Numbered from the stretch's first letter, positions 25,102 through 36,290 are shown. The stretch is 64,000 nt of DNA from Ambrosia x helenae (GCA_030844895.1 CM061233.1:61529468-61593467); one strand, 5' to 3'. Made by a program: numbers and translations. The notes: generated by a model not told the origin, from the sequence alone.

Positions 25102-25413
25102 TTACATAGACTTTAAGAACTGAATTTTAAATTGAATAGAACACCTCAAAAGAGCTATGCATTTTGTTAGTTGTTCAATAAGATTAATATCGCCTTTCTT
25201 TGCATCAATCATGAACATAACAGCAAGTTCATGATGACTCGAATCGGGCATACGAATAAGAAGCTTGGAAATCTCATCTCTCTTACTCATGCCATCATTT
25301 ATCCTGTTAAGGTTATCCGCCAAACGACCCTCGATAGCATAATCTTTGGCAATTTGCTCTTGCATCCTGTTGATCATTTCAGATTTTGATAATGAAGATG
25401 AAGAAGCCATCAC
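25102..25413 (-). CDS. Small hypothetical protein of the Ulp1 MULE
   Basis: 103 codons on the minus strand, convergent with the Ulp1 gene. The sequence is Ser-rich at the start (A-S-S-S-S-L-S-K-S) and then helical and charged (M-I-N-R-M-Q-E-Q-I-A-K, L-A-D-N-L-N-R-I-N-D-G). It has no signal peptide, membrane segment or known motif that I recognise. It looks like a short coiled-coil protein. Four copies of the element's 12-bp motif lie about 210-300 bp upstream of its start, which suggests they are part of its 5' region. The frame is intact although the Ulp1 gene beside it is broken. It may be a real accessory gene of this MULE family or the last exon of a longer gene. Confidence 0.45.
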   Translation of the reverse strand: MMASSSSLSKSEMINRMQEQIAKDYAIEGRLADNLNRINDGMSKRDEISKLLIRMPDSSHHELAVMFMIDAKKGDINLIEQLTKCIALLRCSIQFKIQFLKSM

Positions 25414-25624
25414 TGAAAAAAGAAAATATGTGATTGAATTGTGGGTTGAGAAATCAGTATAGAAACATCAGACAATATATAAACAAAAATAATAATAATA
25501 AGGTGACAAAATAATGATTCACGAGAGTTACTATTCTTTTGTTTTCTTCCAATAATTGAACTGTAAAATGCATGTGAATAAAAATTCAAAAACACTTATG
25601 TCAAAACAAACAATATATCATTTT

Positions 25625-25712
25625 AAAACAAACGCACTTGTGTAAAACTTCAGACGCACTCATGTAAAAACTTCAGACGCACTCATTTGATTCTTCAGAC
25701 GCGTTCATTGAT
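25625..25712. repeat. 12-bp motif cluster, right block (4 copies)
   Basis: CAAACGCACTTGT, CAGACGCACTCAT twice, and CAGACGCGTTCAT. Read inward from the right end of the MULE they have the same orientation as the left block read from the left end. Confidence 0.88.
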
Positions 25713-26321
25713 ATCTTCTTCAACCTCTGTTCGTCTGTAAAAACCTGCAACCTTGATTGTTTGAATCAAACCTGAAACTTATAAAAACCGATAAAAAACA
25801 ATAATAAACTTATAATAAACACACATATAATTTCAATTAAAAAAATCAAATTTAAACTTACTGTTCGCTAAACTGAGCACTAAAAACGAAAATTAAGATT
25901 TGGTTTGATGAATAACAGATTATTTAGATGTTGACGATCATGATTTGAATCGAACATTATTTGAATCTCATTGATTTTTGAAATCGTATTAATTAACAGG
26001 TTAATTATAACGTGATTGAAGGAATTGAATGATAGTGTATATAGACGAATTTACCCCTGTGATAAACCTGTGATAAACCAGAATTAGGTTAATTAAACCT
26101 AACCAGAGTGGACAGGTGGCGTATTATGGTGGCTTCTTACGCTTCTTACGTTAAGCAACTTTATAGTAATTTATGCAATTATATGTATATATTATGTTAC
26201 AATAGGTTTCATATAAGTTGAAAAGAACACTCTATGGATGTAATATATTTGTAACACAATATAATAGGGTCATAATAATAAGCTGAAGATTTGAAAATAA
26301 AATATGAGAAAGAAACTATAA

Positions 26322-27088
26322 GGGGAAATACCATAAAAAAACACTAAACTTTCTGTTTTTCTCACTAAAGTCACTAAACAATTTTTTGCACATAAAAAGC
26401 ACTACACTTTCAGTTTGTTCTTACAAAAGTCACTCAACATTTCTTTGCACCTAAAAAACACTATACTTTTTGTTTTTTCTCATAAAAGTCACTAAACATT
26501 TCTTTTTCGCATAAAACCCCTTAAAATGTCATTTTCGAACAAAATTTTGATGTTTTTGCTTTAAATAACCAGGAACCGAAACTCTTAGTTGTGTTTGCGT
26601 ACGTGTTGCATAGGTGGTCTATATATTTTGTATCCTTAAAAAATCTCAAACTGATAAAGTTGATTAAGAAAGTAAAGTACTTCACGCGTCTTATATCGAT
26701 TAAAAAACATTGTTTATTTGTTATATAATTTTTTTCTTTGTACTTAAGAATTGCATGGCTATTTAAATTAGCGAAACTAATATTACTTTTATTGCAACAA
26801 GAGATTTTTTTGTCTTATAATTTGTTACAAAAATAAATATATAATTATAAAATATCTTAAAAACTACAAAAAAAAACCACATGACAATAATAATAATAAT
26901 AATAATAATAATGTTGGGTGACTTTTATGAGAAAAGACAGAAAATATAGTGTTTTTTAAGTACAAATAAATGTTGAGTGACTTTTGTAAGAAAAAACTGA
27001 AAGTGTAGTGCTTTTTATATGCAAAAAAATGTTGAGTGACTTTAATAAGAAAAAACTGAAAGTTTAGTGTTTTTTATGATATTTCCCC
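26322..27088. mobile_element. Foldback element with repeat-built arms (767 bp)
   Basis: Ends GGGGAAAT and ATTTCCCC, with long inverted arms. Each arm holds three units of about 60 bp (26338-26530 and the complement at 26915-27075) around C-ACTAAACTTTC and AAAGTCACT-AACA. Flanked by AAACTATAA (26313-26321) and AAATTATAA (27089-27097), a 9-bp duplication with one change, as for MULEs. A TAA microsatellite is at about 26886-26912. Non-coding. Confidence 0.82.
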
Positions 27089-27447
27089 AAATTATAAAAG
27101 AAAGTAAGAGAGAAGAAGTACCAATGTACTTTTGCATCAGATGTGAGAGAATACATTTATTGAATATTCCAAAAATGCCCGTTTTTGTACTTTTGAGTAT
27201 CTTTTAATTGAAAAAGTAAAAATTGTTTTATGGTTTTAATAAGGGCCATAGATCAAGATCAATGGATGGTTAAGATGGAGTTTTCAAAGTTTCTTTAACT
27301 CAAGAAGGTTTCCAATTTATCCCCTATATATATATATATATGGAGGACCAAATGTGAATGCTCTAAATTAATATTATATGTATATATATAAGCGGGTGTG
27401 AATGTGTGATCAGGTGGAGGTTTGGATTGGTTTTGGCAATGGAGAAA

Positions 27448-28350
27448 ATAAGGGGGTGTTTGTTTTTCCCCAGAAGCATTTTCGACCTCTTTTGTCTGCG
27501 CCACGCAGACGTGCTCAGACGTTTGAGGTCTGTAGATTGTTTGTTTTTTGGAAGACAGTTCACTAAAAAAGGTATTCCTGACCTCTTCTTAGTGTAGAGA
27601 TGGGTCTATGTCTTCACACCTCTTCTCCTCTCTTCTTCCTTCAACATCATCAGAGTATTATTTTCTTTTTCTTCCTTCAACATATTATTATTATCTTATT
27701 CTTCTTCTTCCTTCAACATCAGCATATTATTTCTTCTTCTTCTTCTTCTCCCCTCCACCGCCACCACCCTCATCCTCCTCTCCCCTCTGCCACCACCGCC
27801 CTCCTCCTCCTCCCCATCGCCACCCTCCTCTCTCTTCCCTCCTCCTCCTCACCGTCCCCTCTTCCTCTCTCCTCCTCCCCACCGTGGACAACTCTCACTA
27901 TTTCTCTACAACTTTCTCTTTCTCTCTTAACTCTTGGCTCTCTCTCTCTACAGTTAAAGTGGGTTTTGGTTATGGTTGGTGGTGGCTTATGGTGAGGGTA
28001 GGTTATGGTTATGGTGGGTTGTGGTTGGTTATGGTTATGGTGGGTTGTGGTTGGTTCACGGTGGTTATAGTGGGTTGTGGTGGGTTACAGTTATGGTGGG
28101 TTGTTGTGGGTTACAGATATGGTGGGTTGTTGTGGGTTACGGTTATGGGGGGTTACGGTAATGGTGGTTGTGGTGGGTTATGGTTATGGTGGGTTGTGGT
28201 TGGTTATAGATATGGTAGGTTATGATTTTAGGTTACACTGCAGACGTTAATAAACAAACAGTCTACTTCTTGCAGACTGCAGACCTTTAATCCACCTTTT
28301 CTCCTGCAGACGTGGTCCGCAGACTGCATACCTTTTACCTCTTAAAAATA
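27448..28350. mobile_element. Possible non-autonomous DNA element with low-complexity centre
   Basis: The left flank holds GGGGGTGTTTGTTTTTC and several GTCTGC/CAGACG strings; the right flank holds the same strings in inverse order (TAATAAACAAACAG, GCAGACTGCAGACC). Such subterminal motif clusters fit hAT- or Harbinger-like elements, but I cannot fix the ends. The centre is a (CTT)/(CCT)-rich stretch followed by a GGT-rich minisatellite. A 205-codon open frame here is composition-driven and not called as a gene. Confidence 0.3.
27955..28222 (+). repeat. GGTTATGGTGGGTTGTGGT minisatellite
   Basis: Irregular tandem repeats of GGTTATGGT and GGTGGGTTGTGGTT for about 270 bp. The many GG/GGG runs on the plus strand could form G-quadruplexes (inference). 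Confidence 0.85.
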
Positions 28351-28351
28351 A

Positions 28352-29616
28352 CTAGTTTTATAACCGCCGCGCGTTGCGGCGGCGGGGGCAACCGGGTTAC
28401 TGTACGTTGCGTGGTTGCAGCCTATCAATACCGTCTCACACAACGAACATCAATAGCTTCCATAATCCCTTGTCATCATCGCCCTGAGAAAGCAAATATG
28501 TATATTTGTAGAATACATGGAAAACAATCATAGATCACTGGCCTCAACGTGATGCTAATTTGTTAAACATACTTTCGTATTACTTGAACTTTTAGTATTA
28601 AAATAATCAGCTACAACCGAGATTTTAACAATGTGTTAATTTTAAAGCAAAAACTAAATTTGCCTAGTATAAAATACGAAAACATTAAAATTAAAAACAA
28701 AGTAAACATGTAAAGGGTGTAGCACACTTTGTACTATACAACCTCTCATAATAAACTTTACAGTACATATTTTTTACTTTTAAGCTAAACTCATCAATTC
28801 CTTTCTATTCTTTCTTTCTCACATCATACCCACCTACTGCTACACGACTGCCATAACATCAACACCGTCATCTGCCGCACAACCACCACATTACCATAGC
28901 ATCCCTCTGTATATTTACAGACAACAACCACCGGAAAAGACAACAGATCCACTACTCGGCAACACGATTTTTGCAAATCCAGACCAAATAGCCACCACCA
29001 TGGACCAAGAAACCGACCCTGCTTCCTAACATCCATACCACCACCGCCGATCTTCATCAGCCAGCGAAACCATTTCCGCCTTGTCTTCTTGTGGTGGTTG
29101 ACTGGCTAGAGATAGCGAGCCTCGCCGATCGTAACATCGATCATAGCACAGACACGGCGAAGGAAAAGAAGCTGCAGCAAGAACGGGCAACAACTACCTA
29201 TCGGCCCATGTCTCTGGGTTTTTAGAGAGAAAAAGAAACTGTTAATTTTCCGACGAAACACCGCCCCACGTGTGGCCAGAACAACTAAAGATAGCGGCCT
29301 TGCTGCGGATGAAGCGGCCAGAGACGGTGATGACGACGGTGGTGATGAAAACGTATGTGTAACAACGAAGGTGAAGATGTATATAGCAAGAAAGCAACTC
29401 GGGAAAGGGCCACGCATCACAGACTTGTACGTACGCAGTGAGGACCCTAGCCAGTTGCCGAAGCTTTGGACCAACGCTTTCGTTGAAGATGAAGGTGAAG
29501 ATCTAGAGAGAGAGAGGAGCATGCATCAAAGGTTGTACACACGCATTGAGCGCTTGTATTGAGCGAAATAGTAACCTCTACACACAGCTGACGTTGCAAT
29601 TTGTTTCTATATATAA
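28352..29616 (-). mobile_element. Helitron A, main part (3' end on the left)
   Basis: In minus sense the 3' end is a perfect 7-bp hairpin (28364-28382: CCGCCGC, loop of five, GCGGCGG) followed about a dozen bases later by CTAG, with host A at 28351. That is the Helitron 3' signature. The interior encodes nothing convincing: 96- and 138-codon frames on opposite strands at 29106-29562 lack known motifs. The 5' TC end is unclear. It may lie at 37138 if Helitrons B and C were inserted near it. Confidence 0.6.
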
Positions 29617-29651
29617 CTAGTATTACTATCCGCGCTACGCAGCGGGGTTTA

Positions 29652-31116
29652 TGTGACAACCTGCACCCTTCACTTTTCATAAATGTGCATAATTGGTTCC
29701 TCAACTATTTCAAAATTTTCATTTTTAACCCTCGTATTTTAATAGGACCAAAATTCACAATTTAATAAAACTTATAATTTATAAGTAAAAGTATGCACGT
29801 TTTATACTCACATCTACACCCGAGCACGTATGTTTTAGACCTTGATACTCAAAACCCTTAATTTTCGGTCCTAAAACAACTTAGAAACAGAAGGAAACAA
29901 GTCTATAACTTAAAATTGATTAAATTAGAAATATTATTTTTTTTAGCCCTCGCGGTCCGCTAAGACAGTCAAACAGTCAAAATTCCAGTCAAAGTCCTAG
30001 TCAAAGTCAAAGTCTCAGTCAAAATCCTAGTCAAAGTCCTAGTCAAATAGTCAATTCATCTTAAAACCTTACTTTATTGTGTTGACCAATTTTAAAGCCT
30101 AATTAAATCCAAAACTAGTATAAAAACCCCACCTATGACCCATTACACTTTGCACCTCTAAATCGATTGTTTCAATTCGATTAAACTCTCCGTCATACCT
30201 TTCTTCTAGAGTATATTAGTTCTACATTTGAAGCTTTGATTATAAGCTCTTGTAATTGGCGAATTGGAAGCTTGATATTTTTCCTATTCGGTTTCTTTTC
30301 TTCTAAATTGGACTAGTTTCGTTGTTGAATCTTTGGATTGCTCGCATTTTCACGCTCGCTTAGTCATCTAGTCATTTGGCGAAAGTGAGTATTTCCTATC
30401 CCCTTTTTGCTTTTATTCATTTTTGGGGTGTTACATGTACACTTATACAAATTACAAATACAAGTTGACATTTTTACAATACAATTCTAGTACTATGTGC
30501 ATTTGCTTACAAACGTGCTTTATGCTTAGACATTTCATGTAGAATACATTTGTACTTAGTGAAATCATTAACATTGTACAAGCCGACCTTAACATTGGAT
30601 AGCGCTATTGGATTGACAACCCGCCTAGGTTGATTCTCCCCCTTTTTCATCGGAGAATCCGTGGTCATTGTTAAGTTATTATCCATTTATTGGATAAGTA
30701 CACCGCCGTTCATTTAGTACATTATACAGTCACAGGATTGATTTCGCTCATTTGTATGATACATAGTTTACATAATTGCACTGTAGCTTTGCACTTGAAT
30801 TGTATAACATTTTCCAACTTACTATATATATTAAAACTAGGAATGCTCACCAACATTTCATATGTTGACAAAACTTATTTTGTACATGTTTCAGGTGCAG
30901 TTTGATATTAGTTCCATAGCATTGGATTTTAGTGCTTGCTTTTAATAAGGTATTTCAATTTTCATGTTTCGTTCAGACTTTTGTATTTTTCCCATTTCAT
31001 CTATGTAAGACAATTTAAATTATTCAATAATATATTTACATTTTAGTACCATGTGCTTTTGAACAATCATCACTACGTGACACCTCGATGATTCCGCCAT
31101 CGGTTGGGGTGTTACA
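29652..31116 (+). repeat. Solo LTR of a gypsy element (1465 bp)
   Basis: Begins TGTGACAACC, ends GGTTGGGGTGTTACA, and is flanked by a perfect 5-bp duplication GTTTA (29647-29651 and 31117-31121). Contains repeated AGTCAAAGTCCTAGTC strings at about 29965-30050. No internal region remains, so it formed by LTR-LTR recombination. Its end matches the complement of the LTR that starts at 62894. Confidence 0.92.
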
Positions 31117-32151
31117 GTTTAAGCAAAACTGCTGCCATATTCGGTAAATGCCATTCCCTGTGTGCATGATCAAGAACTGGAGAAGCATAATACTTGTACA
31201 ATATAACTCTTACAGATTCACCTTAATTCACATAGTTTATAAAAAAAAATGAGAACCCAATCAAACTACATTTGGCTACATAAACTTTACTTTGGATTAG
31301 TCTGTATTTAATTATTGGGCATCACACCTTAAATGTTGCTTCAAATACCCTAATCAACCCAAACTTGCAACCACAACATGTTTAGTAAATTAAAATGAGA
31401 GTTTATTATAATTATTGAATAACTTATATCATGTCTTAATTATCTTAAAGTGTAAAATCTAAATATAAAACCTTAGGCATCAAATCCTTGTAGTAAGTTC
31501 ATCAAATCCTTGAATCCTCGTTTAATTTGTTCTATCTAGTCCTCTCCACCAACTATATCGGCTCCCCCATTTTTTGCTTCGTCAAACTGTTGACATGTGA
31601 ATTCTGACAACAAATGAATACAACACACATAATAATATAAAAGTTACATGATTTCATTGGAACAAAAATTAGGAAAAGACAGAAGGTTATCTATTCGCAT
31701 GATTGATAATTTTTTTTTTCAAATCTATGAATAACCTAGATCCTCAATGATTTACCTTTCTAAATTACGCTAAAAAGCTTACCAGCTTTTTATTATCCGA
31801 AATTGTTTTGAACCATTACCCAACTCGTCCATGCCATAGAGAAAACTTCTAAGACTTTCAAATTATGTGCTATATATTCTGCATTTGCAACCCCTACAAT
31901 CATGCAACTTCCCTAGATAGATCTCTGTGTGCGCTTCACTGCGCGTTTCCGGGCATTGACGGTCACCGTATTGTTTAGGTACAACATAGCATCGCAAAAC
32001 ACAATTTTCACCACTTTTTTTGCTCTTTCGTTATAGCCCCGGTCTACCTATACTCATTTAAAAAAAATAATTATGCTCTTTTTTTCACTGTCTTTGATTT
32101 AATATTTAAAAAACAAAAACACTTGTAAAAATGAAAAAATAAACAAGGTAC

Positions 32152-32450
32152 CTCCCCCAAGGTTTGAACCTAGGACCTTGGCCAAGAAAACCTCACCACA
32201 AACCACTCCACCGCCAACACATCTTGTGTTATGAAATGAAACCATAGATATATATTATTTAACAAAGTTGTGAGAAAACAAAAAAATATATATATAAAGT
32301 GCCTCCTCAAAGGTTGAACCTTGGGACCTTGGACAATTAAACCTCACCACAAACCACTCTACCACCAACACACTTTCTATTTTAAAATGAAACCATAAGT
32401 ATTTATTGTTTAACAAAGTTGTAAAATAAATAAATAAAGGCCACCGTCCC
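32152..32450. repeat. Diverged tandem duplication, about 145 bp x 2
   Basis: Both units contain the order: CCTC-CAAAGGTT-GAACCT, GGACCTTGG, ACCTCACCACAAACCACTC, CCAACACA, AAATGAAACCATA, TTTAACAAAGTTGT. The GGTTTGAACC part recalls a tRNA B box, but I cannot show a tRNA-derived origin. 31122-33900 otherwise shows no gene; one plus-strand open stretch ending in a GT donor (about 33240-33350) may be a captured exon. Confidence 0.7.
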
Positions 32451-33904
32451 TCTCAATCAATGAGAGGGGTGGCACTATTTACCCCACTCTTCAATAATAC
32501 ATATACTAGTAACCGGTTATTTACACGTCCCTTAGGATTTTCCAAGAGGTGTTAGTGAGACCGGGAGGTGATCTAGCATTCTTTAGGGTTTTCTTGAGCC
32601 AGACGTATTTTTAGGAGCTCGGTAGCCATTCCATTATCCATTTTCGAGCGTTGTGAGTTACGGGTAGGATTCTAGACCTAGGTAGTTGTTTTCCAAATTA
32701 TCTGTGTTTCTCTCTAGTTTTCGAGCTGTCTGTTATGCTTCTTGTTCTTGTTTGTGTTTCTATCTTAGTAGATTTAATTGCTTTATTTATTTATTTAATT
32801 TAAAAATAATTTTATCAAAAACCAAATTATTAGGCTAGGAGTCGACAGAGGTTTAGTACCGAGAGTCGCTATATTGTGTCCACGGTTCGATATTCCGGAC
32901 TTACTTGCTCTGCTACACTACGACTAGTGCACTTGCCGTTAGTGTGTGGTTTTGTAGGTTTTTCCATTTTTAAAACTTGACCGATTTATTTACTACACAT
33001 TTCACACATCACATTTACACGAGCGAGCGAGCGAATGAGTGTGTGTGCGTGATTTCAAAATTAAGCTACGGTAATTTATGTAATGACGTACCCAATCTGA
33101 CTCAGGTTCCAGCTCCGGTAAAAAGCCTCGCAATGTTTTCAAGCTACGATAAACAATGAAAAAATAATGCTAAACGAATCTTATATAAATCTTTAAAAAT
33201 AAATTTATTATTTTAATAATTTTATTGGTATACGAATATGTATTGTCCGTCCTTACATTCAATTCATGACCCTGAACATCTGTTTGCAAAAGACGGGATT
33301 GATAGCTTGTTTGGTGGCGCTGAATCTTCATATGCCGGAAAGGTATTATGTCATGTGCCATCCTTTCAATTTATTGTCGTTATGGTTAACTTTATCGTCA
33401 ACTAATCACACATAATAATTACGCAATATATAATAATGGCATAACTTATGTTTATAATTAAGCACGGTATATGCACATCATATGAGAGGTGTTTAAACCA
33501 TGGCAAAAACTGAACGACAATATCTCTTCCACATATTACGAAATTGGTGTTGATCTCCCACAAGCTTATTGTTACATTTTCTTTCTGACGCATATTGAAT
33601 CCCACCTAAACGCCAATTTTTTTAATAATCATGTGTAAAGAAAATAACTTCTAAGGTATAAGTCATGTCAAAAGACGATAATGAAATAGAGATTAGGATA
33701 AAAGTAATAAGTTTACCAGCTATAACCCTGTATGGATGGTTGCTTTTATGAGGAAAAACCTTAGCTGCAACAGAAAAACACTCTACATAAAGATCAAAGT
33801 CAGAACAATGAACTTTATCATATCTTTATCTCCCTGTAGATATTCAGTTAATAATCAGATTGTTCTTTAACTATTTCCAAACTTAATCCCCTAACTGAAC
33901 CACA

Positions 33905-34957
33905 AAGTATCAGAAAATGTATCAGGTAAAGGTGTCTTTGGCCCAAGCTTGTCAGTTGGGTCCCAGTCAAGCATGATCTTAACTTTGATACCAAGAACAC
34001 CCCGTTTGTTTTACATAAATTTCAATTGTTTATTGAAAGATGTGTACGAAGAAAACATCTAAAACGCAATAAATCATTTACTCAAGTGTGAACAAGGGGT
34101 AACATGTCTAAGAAGCACGTGTCTGACAACAGAGTCAATTTACTCCTTCACTGGTTGACCAGATGATACCATGTACCCATCCTTGAACTTCATTGATTTT
34201 GCACACTGAGCCCTAAGCTTTCCGCTAACAATCACCTTAGAGTAGTGAACTAACAGTGGTTACAAAGGTAACAGTTTGCTATTAAAAAAAAACAACACAA
34301 AAATAACCATATGTTATCATAGGTTACAAAGGTAACAGTTTGCCATTAAAAAAAAACAACACAAAAATAACCATATGTTATCATACCTAACACCCTTTAG
34401 CTCCATGCCTCCATTCTCCATAACAAACCTTCAAACACCATAGCAAGCCCTAAAAACAAAACAAAAGACCATCAATTGATAGAATCTAACCAAGCTCTAT
34501 CTGTATTATTATAGCTATAAAGTGTTAAAGACAACTTAAATCATGATAGATTAACAGTTAACTGGTTGGAAGAAAAAGAAAAGGTTTAAAAACCTGCGAA
34601 AAGCAAGGCCTCCAAGAAGCTTGTAATGCAAAGACTCAGCCTGAGCAATGGCACACAAACCTCTGTTGTTAACTCTTTCCGCATAAAACTCCACACTATT
34701 TTCAGGGAACTTCTTTCGAACGAGTGATGTCAGCTCCCTGATTCTCCTTCCCTTCTCACCTGCACAATCAAAGATAATATCAATAAACCAAAGAGTTATA
34801 ATGCTAATTCAAATCAAGTTTAAAACATTAAAACATATCAGAAAATTACCAAGAACATTTTGGGTACGGGTAGCTCAAATTATAATCTCAGTACGCATAG
34901 GTGTAACCTTGACTTCAACACCAGAGTACCCATCCTCAGCAAGTTCCCTAGTTCTAA
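33905..34957 (-). pseudogene. Captured 40S ribosomal protein S3 gene, broken
   Basis: Minus-strand exons of cytosolic RPS3 in correct order with introns. From the right: 34957-34850 (R-E-L-A-E-D-G-Y-S-G-V-E-V, R-T-Q-N-V-L-G); 34760-34595 (G-E-K-G-R-R-I-R-E-L-T-S, V-N-N-R-G-L-C-A-I-A-Q, Y-K-L-L-G-G-L-A); 34445-34384 (A-C-Y-G-V, R-F-V-M-E); 34237-34090 (V-I-V-S-G-K-L-R-A-Q, Y-M-V-S-S-G-Q-P-V); 34010-33905 (G-V-L-G-I-K-V-K-I-M-L-D-W-D-P). Stop codons replace residues in at least three exons, for example after E-I-I-I and after Q-P-V-K-E. The KH-domain region is included. Introns show that DNA, not mRNA, was captured. The gene's first exon is missing. Confidence 0.9.
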
Positions 34958-35095
34958 AATCATATTAAACACAAATTATTTATAAACTTCTACAAAAGAA
35001 GAAAGTGTTTGCAGGACGGACCAACTCGACCCGAATGAAAGAACTACACATAAACCATTTATCAAAGTTGTAAATTTAACAAAATAGATACCTCA

Positions 35096-35257
35096 ACATC
35101 ATCATTCCAGTGCCGGATGTATGAGGGCCCGGTTGTAAATGCACCAAGTAGTTCACGTACCATTGACCGCCATACGTTATTTGATACACGGCTTGCTCTA
35201 CACTTAAAACCTCCCATGGCCTCAACCCTGGAATTTCTTTTTGCAACCAGTTCCTGT
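35096..35257 (-). pseudogene. Captured exon of an unrecognised gene
   Basis: A 160-bp block with an AG acceptor on its upstream side (minus sense, ...TATACAG before it) and a GT donor after ...GATGTTGAG. One frame reads K-E-I-P-G-L-R-P-W-E-V-L-S-V-E-Q-A-V-Y-Q; a second frame fits the later half better (G-P-S-Y-I-R-H-W), suggesting an internal frameshift. The composition is clearly exon-like against its AT-rich surroundings. I do not recognise the protein. Confidence 0.45.
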
Positions 35258-36290
35258 ATAATACCAAAATACAAAAAAAATTAATTAAAACAACAAGAAC
35301 ATTATTATAAAATACTAATCTAAATCTCTGAATTAAAACAGTTTATAAGGGTCTATTACGCTTCCTCTTAAATTGAAATGTCGCATCCTTAACGATTAAA
35401 ATCATTCCTCACAAAAGGGTATTATTGTAGATAATGTAACATGAAGGAATAGATTACGACTAATGATCCCTTTACCTGTTTGGACTGAAACAATACAGAA
35501 ATAAACATGTAATTCTGATACAGGCATTTCATCGAGCAACTGGTATGCATGCTTTCAATATAATATACAAACATAAGACTTTGTTTAATTCACCCCCAAA
35601 TCATATCTTCAAACAAGTATCTTCACAAATATGTCATTCATGGTAAACAAAAAAACCTAAATGTAAAATAGAAAACAAATTACAAAATACGAAGGTATCT
35701 CTTTTTTGTCGATTACCAAATACGAAACACGAAACGCCGGTTCTTGTCTTGCAGATGGTATCTCTTTTTTGTCGATTTCCTGTATGAAAATTACAAATAA
35801 CTGTTAAAATATAGATAAATAACATGTAGTATTCTAGCAACTTAGTTTCAAGTTTTTCAACTTGAGCCAAATCAAGATGACGAACAAAAAAAAATGAATA
35901 AAAATTACCAGGTGTGTGCTCCTGACCAACTGAACTCACGTATGGCTGCTATGGAAGCAGAGGTTTCAATTGATATAAAATGCAAAAACGAATTGTAGAG
36001 GCGTTTTCATTTGTTTCATCAATTGAAATTCAATTTTCTCCAACGGATTCATATTGAAGACAAAACGACGGAAAGTGAAGAGTTTTCCAATCTAATATGT
36101 GAGGGTAGGGATGTAATATGTTTTGTGATATCCTTGCAAGTGTCTTAATGTTCCACAAAGTTTCCATTATACCCTTATGATATAAGCTTAATTTACTTGT
36201 ACATGTTGCTATAATAGTTGGATGATGTACAAAATTACTATGTTGTACAAAACTCCTCCTTTATAATGTATTATAGATATAGATTATAGA

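Larger units (their letters stand above)
19520..26165 (+). mobile_element. Mutator-like element carrying an Ulp1-type gene
   Basis: Left end TATAAAGT... followed by AAGAAGCATAAGAAGC; right end is the complement with AAGAAGCGTAAGAAGC then ...ACTTTATA. Further in, both arms share CAGGGGTAAATT, so the TIRs are long (about 100-150 bp) but diverged. I could not find a clean 9-bp duplication (GAAATATTG against GTAATTTAT). No transposase gene is present. MULEs with captured Ulp1-like protease genes (Kaonashi type) are known in plants; this matches that pattern. It also contains a second, convergent small gene and about 28 copies of a 12-bp motif. Confidence 0.7.
19349..27363. mobile_element. Outer element with TAA duplication and 11-bp TIR (PIF/Harbinger-like ends)
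   Basis: GAGCATTCACA at 19349-19359 is matched by its exact complement at 27353-27363, and both ends are flanked by TAA (19346-19348 and 27364-27366), the target size and sequence of PIF/Harbinger elements. Subtracting the MULE (19520-26165) and the foldback element (26322-27088) leaves about 0.6 kb, the size of a MITE. A C/T-rich block next to the left end (about 19396-19430) resembles the complement of 26290-26320, which would fit longer imperfect TIRs. Short TIRs can match by chance, so confidence is moderate. Confidence 0.5.
29617..36290 (-). mobile_element. Helitron B with captured ribosomal protein gene
   Basis: 3' end on the left: CTAG at 29617-29620 after host A, hairpin at 29630-29645 (CCGC...GCGG type). 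5' end on the right: minus strand begins TCTATAATCTATATC, then AAAGGAGGAG, ending at 36290, typical for plant Helitrons. It holds a solo LTR (29652-31116), a 145-bp tandem repeat, a broken RPS3 gene and at least one other captured exon. No Rep/helicase gene was seen, so it is non-autonomous. A nearer 3' end cannot be excluded. Confidence 0.6.

Noticed and set aside
19511..26174. 9-bp duplication for the Ulp1 MULE (GAAATATTG and GTAATTTAT)
   Set aside because: Only five of nine positions match, no better than chance in AT-rich DNA.
27608..28225. Open frame of 205 codons, Ser/Pro/Leu-rich then Gly/Val/Trp-rich
   Set aside because: Produced by CTT/CCT and GGT repeats; overlapping frames are equally open and no domain is visible.
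29106..29562. Overlapping 138- and 96-codon frames on opposite strands in Helitron A
   Set aside because: No motif, no splice context, and mutually exclusive.
32508..32530. Alternative Helitron 3' end (ACTAGT next to AACCGGTT)
   Set aside because: The hairpin adjoins the CTAG with no usual spacing and is short; 29617 fits better.
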